A DNA stretch of 10,546 nucleotides from an uncultured Clostridia bacterium (lineage in GTDB: Bacteria; Bacillota; Clostridia; Christensenellales; CAG-138), in the NCBI GenBank assembly GCA_937894955.1, contig CALAXO010000143.1, positions 1-10,546 of the forward strand, in the 5' to 3' direction. Shown in pieces: positions 6,033 to 10,546 of the stretch. The notes below the pieces were generated by a model, which searched no databases, was not told where the DNA came from, and saw only the letters and a program-made list of their open reading frames with translations. Numbering within the stretch: position 1 is the stretch's first letter; each line of letters opens with the position of its first letter. A program made the translations under genes and the position numbers.

Positions 6033-7559
6033 TTATTCGTCTATTTGACGAATTACGTCAATGACCGTATTGTCGCGATACATTGCAACGCCGACAATTC
6101 GTTCCTTGTAGCGAATCGGTTCAGGAACGCCGACAAGCTCCTCCGCCTTTTTTTGCAGGTCATGAATATCAAACACATGAAGGCCGAATTTTTCCAGTTT
6201 TTCCTTCAAATCCGGGCGATTCGGGTTCACTGCAATACCCCTGTCCGTAACGAGGACATCAATAACGCTGCCCGGAGTGACAACCGTGCCGACATGTTCA
6301 ACAACCGTCGGGATTCTGCCGCGCACAAGGGGTGCAACAATAACGGCAAGGCTCGCGCTCTCCGCCGTGTCGGGATGCCCTCCGATCGCCCCGCGAATCA
6401 CGCCGTCGGAACCTGTGAGAACATTCACGTTGAAATCAGTGTCAATTTCAAGTGCAGAGAGAATAACAAAATCCAGTTGTTCCGCTGCCGTTGCAACAAG
6501 ATGGCTTGCATAATACGTTGCGCTTATCTGATGATGAAAATGGTTGTTCTTCAGCGATTTTGCCGCGTCAAGGTCAAACGACTGAACATCAAGAATGCGA
6601 TCTATCAGCCCTTCTTCATGCATCGCCGTGATCTGCCCCGTGATTCCGCCGAGAGCGAAACGGCAGCGAATGCCCCTATCCAACATTTTTTGGCGGATGA
6701 ACCGCGCCGTTGCAAGTGATGCACCGCCGGAACCCATCTGCATTGAAAAGCCGTCATAAAGATAACCCGCCGCTTCAACAACATTTGCAGCCGTTTTTGC
6801 AATCAGCAGTTCTTTAGGATCCTTTGTGTACCGCGTTGCACCGCTCATAATGCCCTTTGGATCGCCGATATCGTCAACAAGAACAACGTAATCAACATCA
6901 TGTTCCGGAATTGCCCACGGCGCATTGGGGTAGGAAACGATGTTGTTTGTTATGATAATAACCTTATCCGCAAACTCCGCATCCGTTCTTGCATAGCCCA
7001 GTGACCCGCATGAAATGCCGCCATCATCATCCCTGCTGTACCCGTTTGCGTTGCCGTAGGGGTCGCACGAGGGTGCACCCAAAAAAGCAACGTCAATATG
7101 CAGCTCACCCGAACGGATTGCGGATGCCCTTCCGCCATGGGAACGGAAAACAACCGGAAAATCCATCAACCCGCGTGAAATCTGCTCCGCAAGCTCTCCG
7201 CGCAGACCGGAAGTTTCAATGTGAGTAACAAGTCCGGAGCGGATGTGCTCAATCAGCGGCGCATGAACGGCCGAAAGCGACGATGCCGCAAGCGTCAGGT
7301 TTTTGAATCCCATCTCCGCAAGTTTATCAAGAACATTGTTAATGATATGGTCACCGTTGCGGAAATGGTGATGAAAACTTATCGTCATTCCGTCGCGAAG
7401 TCCGGATTTTTTTATTGCCTCCTCAAGGGAAGGAACTATCTTGTTGCAATCCTTGCAGCGCTGCTGAAAAGTTTCGGTATTTTTGCTGCGTGCGCCGCTG
7501 AAACTTCCGTTGTTCGCAATTTCGTTTATATGCGGAATTTTGTTGATATCAAAGTTCAT
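6033..7559 (-). CDS. citF: Citrate lyase alpha subunit (citrate CoA-/ACP-transferase)
   Basis: CitF swaps acetyl on the lyase's acyl carrier protein for citrate, giving citryl-ACP and acetate (EC 2.8.3.10), the first half of citrate cleavage. With the start chosen here it is 508 residues, the usual length. Counting from the upstream TTG, family blocks are SFHHHFRNGDHI at 64-75, LGAPSCDPYGNANG at 163-176, QMGSGGASLATA at 277-288, FALGGITGQITAMHEEG at 304-320, GAIGGHPDTAESASLAVIVAP at 393-413 and the C-terminal DNTVIDVIRQ. I prefer ATG at 7559 over the TTG at 7568: GGAGG at 7574-7570 is 10 bases from the ATG but only 1 base from the TTG. The gene starts 5 bases past the citE stop, so the two are probably translationally coupled. 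It is the last gene of the acn-icd-citDEF run and is followed by a terminator. Confidence 0.97.
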   Translation of the reverse strand: MNFDINKIPHINEIANNGSFSGARSKNTETFQQRCKDCNKIVPSLEEAIKKSGLRDGMTISFHHHFRNGDHIINNVLDKLAEMGFKNLTLAASSLSAVHAPLIEHIRSGLVTHIETSGLRGELAEQISRGLMDFPVVFRSHGGRASAIRSGELHIDVAFLGAPSCDPYGNANGYSRDDDGGISCGSLGYARTDAEFADKVIIITNNIVSYPNAPWAIPEHDVDYVVLVDDIGDPKGIMSGATRYTKDPKELLIAKTAANVVEAAGYLYDGFSMQMGSGGASLATARFIRQKMLDRGIRCRFALGGITGQITAMHEEGLIDRILDVQSFDLDAAKSLKNNHFHHQISATYYASHLVATAAEQLDFVILSALEIDTDFNVNVLTGSDGVIRGAIGGHPDTAESASLAVIVAPLVRGRIPTVVEHVGTVVTPGSVIDVLVTDRGIAVNPNRPDLKEKLEKFGLHVFDIHDLQKKAEELVGVPEPIRYKERIVGVAMYRDNTVIDVIRQIDE

Positions 7560-7564
7560 TTCTG

Positions 7565-8461
7565 TCAATCCTCCACTTCATCGATTCTGCGTCCCGCCTC
7601 ATACAGGTCAAGCAGCCGCTGAGCGCGAATGACAACGGGTTTGTCTATCATCTTACCCTTAAGGCTTGCAACGCCGCTGCCGCGTGCGTTCGCCTCCGCA
7701 ATCGCATCCATTATTGCGCGTGCCTTGTTAAGATCCTTTTCGCTCGGCATAAAGACCTTGTGCAGCGGCTCAATCTGACGCGGGTTGATAATGGATTTGC
7801 CGTCAAATCCCAGTTTTTTGATTATCGTTGCTTCCGCAATGAAGCCTTCTTCGTTGTTCACATCGGAATAGACCGTGTCCAGCGCGGCAATGCCCGCTGC
7901 CCTTGCCGCATTGAGTATCATGCTGCGGGCAAAAAGCAGCTCAATGCCGTCCGAACGGGTGGTTTTAAGGTCAGTGACATAATCCTCCGCGCCGAGAGCA
8001 ATTCCGATCAGGCGATCGCTCGCTTTTGCAATTGACGCCGCATTCAGCACGCCGTTTGCAGATTCAATAGCCGCCATCATGCCCGTTGTGCCGACGGGAA
8101 TGCCCGCCTCCTTTTCAATGCGCTCAATCTCGCGTTCGCAGTCGATAACATCCTGTGCGCTGTCCGTCTTCGGCAGGCGAACGACCTGCACGCCGGCGCG
8201 GACGACAGCCTCAAGGTCCGCAGCCCCGAGTCCGCTTGAAAGGTCATTGATGCGGACAACAGTTTCCTTCCTGCCGAAGTTCAATGTTTTCAACGCATTG
8301 TAAACAAGCAGCCTTGCCGCATCCTTTTCGGTGTAGGCAACGGAATCCTCAAGGTCAAACATGATGCTGTCCGCACCGTAAATATTCGCATCCCGTATCA
8401 TGCCGGGGTTGTTGCCCGGAATGAACATCATGCTTCTTCTTAAACGATCTTTAATGTACAT
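7565..8461 (-). CDS. citE: Citrate lyase beta subunit (citryl-ACP lyase)
   Basis: CitE splits citryl-ACP into oxaloacetate and acetyl-ACP (EC 4.1.3.34), regenerating the acetyl enzyme. At 298 residues it is normal length for this Mg-dependent TIM-barrel family. Visible motifs: RRSMMFIPGNNPGM at 8-21, MFDLEDSVAYTEKDAAR at 34-50, VVRIND at 68-73, VRLPKTDS at 94-101, AAIESANGVLN at 130-140 with the Mg ligand E133, ALGAEDYVTDL at 155-165 with D160, SDVNNEEGF at 199-207, and GFDGKSIINPRQIEPLH at 218-234. Start ATG at 8461 fits homologues, but only a weak GCGGA precedes it, beside a hairpin (8472-8483). The spacer to citD (108 bases) is unusual and described separately. An upstream in-frame ATG at 8545 is closed by TAG. 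Confidence 0.97.
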   Translation of the reverse strand: MYIKDRLRRSMMFIPGNNPGMIRDANIYGADSIMFDLEDSVAYTEKDAARLLVYNALKTLNFGRKETVVRINDLSSGLGAADLEAVVRAGVQVVRLPKTDSAQDVIDCEREIERIEKEAGIPVGTTGMMAAIESANGVLNAASIAKASDRLIGIALGAEDYVTDLKTTRSDGIELLFARSMILNAARAAGIAALDTVYSDVNNEEGFIAEATIIKKLGFDGKSIINPRQIEPLHKVFMPSEKDLNKARAIMDAIAEANARGSGVASLKGKMIDKPVVIRAQRLLDLYEAGRRIDEVED

Positions 8462-8471
8462 TTTCTTATAT

Positions 8472-8543
8472 CCGCTTTTGCGGGGGCTCTATTCCGCATC
8501 AAAAGATTTGATGTTTCGATACTCCGTTTTTTTCCGCAAAAGC
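8472..8543 (-). promoter_or_regulatory. Nested inverted repeats in the citD-citE spacer
   Basis: On the minus strand GCTTTTGCGG (8543-8534) is perfectly complementary to CCGCAAAAGC (8483-8474), a 10-bp outer stem. Inside it CATCAAA (8513-8507) and TTTGATG (8503-8497) form a perfect 7-bp stem with a 3-base loop. The right outer arm can instead form a local hairpin, CCGC-AAAA-GCGG (8483-8472). The element ends about 10 bases before the citE ATG and abuts its weak ribosome binding site. No U-tract follows, so translation control or RNA processing is likelier than termination. The folding is read by eye; function is inference. Confidence 0.5.
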
Positions 8544-8545
8544 AT
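8489..8545 (-). CDS. Possible 18-residue leader peptide upstream of citE
   Basis: A short frame MLLRKKTEYRNIKSFDAE ends in TAG at 8491-8489. GGGAGG at 8555-8550 lies 4 bases before its ATG; this is a stronger match than the one ahead of citE, though the spacing is short. The first codons form the left arm of the outer stem described here, and the stop lies just before the right arm, so a translating ribosome would open the structure. It is in frame with citE (28 codons upstream). It may be a real leader peptide, a decayed N-terminal extension of citE, or a chance frame. No amino acid run that would suggest classical attenuation is seen. Confidence 0.35.
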   Translation of the reverse strand: MLLRKKTEYRNIKSFDAE

Positions 8546-8569
8546 CCTTCCTCCCAAGGATAAATCCGT

Positions 8570-8860
8570 TTAAACTTCCCAGCGGTAATCGCTGCGCTGA
8601 GCCGCACGGTAAATTGCGGCAACGGTGCGGGCGCGAACGGTGCAGTCAAGCGCACCTTTGTCAACCGCCTCCACTTTTGCATTTTGAACATCGTATTCCT
8701 GAAGTGTGTCAAGAATAACTTTGCGTATCTGTTTGCCGAACTGCTGCATAACGCTGCTCGTGAGCTCAAGCTCGATTCCGCCCTCTGTACGCGGCTCAAG
8801 CATTATCATTATGTCACTGGATTCCATCGTTCCGGCGGTGCTGTTGGTTTTAAGTTCCAT
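8570..8860 (-). CDS. citD: Citrate lyase gamma subunit (acyl carrier protein)
   Basis: CitD is the small acyl carrier protein of citrate lyase; a phosphoribosyl-dephospho-CoA arm on a serine carries acetyl and citryl groups between CitF and CitE. I place the start at ATG 8860, giving 96 residues, the usual size; a longer frame back to 8956 adds 32 residues without family resemblance. GGGAGG lies upstream of 8860, with a rather long 12-base spacing. The motif AGTMESSDIMIML follows at 9-21; by comparison with the Klebsiella protein, the modified serine is S14. QQFGKQIRKVILDTL and VDKGALDCTVRARTVAAIYRA are the other family blocks. It follows icd by 132 bases. The enzymes that make and attach the prosthetic group (CitG, CitX) are not in the window. 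Confidence 0.95.
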   Translation of the reverse strand: MELKTNSTAGTMESSDIMIMLEPRTEGGIELELTSSVMQQFGKQIRKVILDTLQEYDVQNAKVEAVDKGALDCTVRARTVAAIYRAAQRSDYRWEV

Positions 8861-8919
8861 TGTTTGTGAGTGCCTCCCTGCGAATTCGTTTTCGACAGTT
8901 TTCAAATCTTTTTTCATCG

Positions 8920-8950
8920 CGGGGCGGGCTGATGTTTTCGACCTGCCCCG
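8920..8950. other. GC-rich hairpin in the icd-citD spacer
   Basis: CGGGGCGGG (8920-8928) pairs with CCTGCCCCG (8942-8950) with one non-Watson-Crick position, around a 13-base loop. On the minus strand it is followed by a run of A rather than T, so it is not a standard terminator. An AT-rich dyad, TTTTAA-N3-TTAAAA (8964-8978), lies between it and the icd stop. The pair could separate icd from citDEF messages by processing, but nothing proves this. Confidence 0.35.
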
Positions 8951-8992
8951 ATTCATATCCGAATTTTAATCGTTAAAACTTTCTCAGGCTGC

Positions 8993-10210
8993 TCAGGCAA
9001 GAGTCCTTTCAAGGTTTTCTCGGATGGCAGCAATAAACTTCGCGCTCGTGACGGCCTTTACGGAAGCGGGGTCATCCACAAGCCCGACAAGATCCTTTGT
9101 CATGATTCCGCTGTTGAGCGTTTCAACGCAGGCGGCTTCGAGCTTGTCCGCAAAGGTTTGCAGCTCTGTAATGCCGTCAAGCTGTCCGCGTTTTCTGAGC
9201 GCACCCGTCCATGCGTAAATGGTTGCCATCGGGTTTGTTGATGTTTCTTCGCCTTTAAGGTGACGGTAATAGTGCTTTGTGACCGTTCCGTGCGCTGCTT
9301 CATATTCGGTTGTGCCGTCCGGAGAAACAAGAACGGAAGTCATCATTGCAAGCGAACCGAATGCTGTCGATACCATGTCGCTCATGACATCGCCGTCATA
9401 GTTTTTGCACGCCCAGATGAATCCGCCTTCGCTGCGGATAACGCGGGCAACGGCATCATCAATCAGCGTGTAGAAATATGTCAGTCCGAGTTTTTCAAAT
9501 TCGGCGCGGTAATTGTTCTCGAATTCTTCTTCAAACACGCGTTTGAACTCGCCGTCGTAAATCTTTGCAATCGTGTCCTTTGTTGAGAACCAAAGATCCT
9601 GTTTTGTGTCAATTGCATATTTAAAGCAGGCCTTTGCAAACGAACGGATGCTCTTTTCCTTGTTGTGCGCACCCTGCCACACTGCCGGACCGTCAACCTT
9701 TTGCACGATGAGCGTTTTTGTTTCTCCGCTTTCGCCGACGAAAGTCATTGTGCAGGTGCCGGGTTCGGTCGTGTACATGTCAACGCTTTTATAAACATCG
9801 CCGTATGCGTGACGGGCAATGGTAATGGGCTTCTTCCAGTTTTTAACAACCGGATGAATGGAATCGATGAGTATCGGTGCACGAAAAACTGTACCGTCAA
9901 GAATTGAACGAATTGTTCCGTTCGGGCTTTTCCACATTTCGGTAAGCTGCGGATACTCCTTCATGCGCTGTGCATTCGGGGTTATTGTTGCGCATTTGAC
10001 TGCAACGCCGTATTTGCGGGTTGCGTTCGCAGCGTCAACGGTCACTTTGTCCTGAGTTTCGTTGCGGTGCAGCAGGCCAAGATCGTAATACTCCGTTTTA
10101 AGGTCAATAAAGGGCAGAATCAGCTCGTCTTTTATCATGCCCCAAAGCACACGCGTCATTTCGTCCCCGTCCATTTCGACTATCGGGGTTGTCATCTTAA
10201 TCTTTTCCAT
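8993..10210 (-). CDS. icd: Isocitrate dehydrogenase, homodimeric eukaryote-like type, probably NADP-dependent
   Basis: The enzyme oxidises and decarboxylates isocitrate to 2-oxoglutarate, the step that feeds glutamate synthesis in anaerobes with a partial TCA cycle. Its 405 residues match the human IDH1-like class rather than the E. coli class. Visible motifs: TPNAQRMKEYPQLTEMWKSP at 77-96, NGTIR (R101), FRAPI (R110), ARHAYGD (R133, equivalent to human R132), STKDTI with K211, LIDDAVARVIRSEGGFIWACKNYDGDV at 249-275, metal ligands D251, D274 and D278, and EAAHGTVTKH at 304-313. At the NADP-phosphate site K312 replaces the human arginine R314 and R259 replaces K260; both stay basic, so NADP is likely but not certain. 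Start ATG at 10210 has AAGGA about 7 bases upstream. It lies 114 bases after the probable aconitase gene. Confidence 0.97.
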   Translation of the reverse strand: MEKIKMTTPIVEMDGDEMTRVLWGMIKDELILPFIDLKTEYYDLGLLHRNETQDKVTVDAANATRKYGVAVKCATITPNAQRMKEYPQLTEMWKSPNGTIRSILDGTVFRAPILIDSIHPVVKNWKKPITIARHAYGDVYKSVDMYTTEPGTCTMTFVGESGETKTLIVQKVDGPAVWQGAHNKEKSIRSFAKACFKYAIDTKQDLWFSTKDTIAKIYDGEFKRVFEEEFENNYRAEFEKLGLTYFYTLIDDAVARVIRSEGGFIWACKNYDGDVMSDMVSTAFGSLAMMTSVLVSPDGTTEYEAAHGTVTKHYYRHLKGEETSTNPMATIYAWTGALRKRGQLDGITELQTFADKLEAACVETLNSGIMTKDLVGLVDDPASVKAVTSAKFIAAIRENLERTLA

Positions 10211-10227
10211 CGGTATTTCCTTCCATG

Positions 10228-10288
10228 TTCAAATTTGTTTGAATATTGTTCGGAAGCGGTGCGTTTCCGGAATCGTTCACGGAAACGC
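10228..10288 (-). promoter_or_regulatory. Perfect hairpin and AT-rich dyad in the acn-icd spacer
   Basis: GCGTTTCCG (10261-10269) and CGGAAACGC (10280-10288) are perfect 9-bp inverted arms around 10 bases; on the minus-strand RNA three inner pairs (GAA with TTC) extend the stem past a bulged base. Nearer the icd start, TTCAAA-N4-TTTGAA (10228-10243) is a second perfect dyad ending just upstream of the Shine-Dalgarno. No U-tract follows the large hairpin, which argues against an intrinsic terminator. Roles in RNA processing, stability or binding of a regulator are possible. Confidence 0.45.
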
Positions 10289-10324
10289 CCGCCGGCTGCT
10301 TTCGGTTCTTATCCCGCTCTTTGC

Positions 10325-10546
10325 TTATTCCGCTCTTGCCGCATAATAGTTCATCAGGCATCCGTCAAGGATAATTTCCTTTTCATCCGGAGTAAGCCCC
10401 CTGAGGTGAAGCATGATATCGCACACATCACCGTTCTGCCTTATGACTTTTGCAGGAATGTTTTCTGTGCCGTTTTCAACCGCCGCACGGATACCGGGCA
10501 CGAAAACGCAGTCGCCGGGTTCATAGTTGAATTCAGTTCCGTCGTC
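10325..10546 (-). CDS. Probable aconitate hydratase, C-terminal 73 residues only
   Basis: The frame enters from the right edge and ends in TAA at 10327-10325, so only the C-terminus is seen. The ending RGLTPDEKEIILDGCLMNYYAARAE resembles the tail of the small-subunit (swivel) domain of LeuC-like bacterial aconitases, which close with a Leu-Thr, Glu-Ile-Ile-Leu, Gly, Leu-Asn-Tyr-Tyr pattern. Earlier residues (YEPGDCVFVPGIRAAVENGT) fit the short variable strands of that domain. Aconitase interconverts citrate and isocitrate with a 4Fe-4S cluster; the cluster cysteines would lie outside the window. The adjacent icd and citrate lyase genes on the same strand support the call. A related hydro-lyase such as homoaconitase or isopropylmalate isomerase remains possible from this fragment alone. 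Confidence 0.65.
   Translation of the reverse strand, partial: DDGTEFNYEPGDCVFVPGIRAAVENGTENIPAKVIRQNGDVCDIMLHLRGLTPDEKEIILDGCLMNYYAARAE

Noticed and set aside
8861..8956. 32-residue N-terminal extension of CitD
   Set aside because: The extension resembles no CitD, while the ATG at 8860 gives the normal length, places the modified serine at position 14 and has GGGAGG upstream.
8983..8998. Direct repeat CTCAGGC-TG-CTCAGGC at the icd stop
   Set aside because: Two short copies partly within coding sequence, with no further copies and no sign of an attachment site.

Overview
The window looks like a chromosomal stretch from a bacterium of moderate GC content, probably an anaerobic Clostridia-type Firmicute. 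This rests on the compact ruvC-ruvA-ruvB order, the strong GGAGG-type ribosome binding sites, a citrate lyase operon, and an isocitrate dehydrogenase of the homodimeric 'eukaryote-like' type. No 16S or other taxonomic marker is present, so this is inference. I see no insertion sequence, prophage, CRISPR array, tRNA or rRNA.

Layout. Positions 1-4466 hold a minus-strand run read right to left: ruvC, ruvA, ruvB (Holliday-junction resolution), a 472-residue coiled-coil protein with a very acidic tail, then surE (5'-nucleotidase), which runs off the left edge. Positions 4467-4747 are a divergent promoter region with a good sigma-A-like promoter on each strand and a dyad between them. Positions 4748-5890 carry the only plus-strand gene, an M20-family metal-dependent amidohydrolase. 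A bidirectional terminator at 5934-5973 separates it from the convergent operon on the right.

Positions 6033-10546 are a minus-strand operon read right to left: the C-terminal end of a probable aconitase, isocitrate dehydrogenase (icd), then citD, citE and citF, the three structural subunits of citrate lyase. These genes all sit around citrate: aconitase and Icd take it to 2-oxoglutarate, and citrate lyase splits it to acetate and oxaloacetate. The usual maturation genes (citC, citX, citG) are not in the window.

The least explained parts are short non-coding spacers. The citD-citE spacer holds an 18-codon open frame with a strong Shine-Dalgarno sequence, in frame with citE but closed by TAG, inside a nested inverted repeat that ends beside the citE start. 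The spacer ahead of the coiled-coil gene can fold two mutually exclusive ways, one of which covers the ribosome binding site. The acn-icd spacer has a perfect 9-bp hairpin. The coiled-coil protein has a clear 11-residue repeat and no family I can name with confidence. No gene-free stretch exceeds 300 bases; the longest is the 281-base divergent region.
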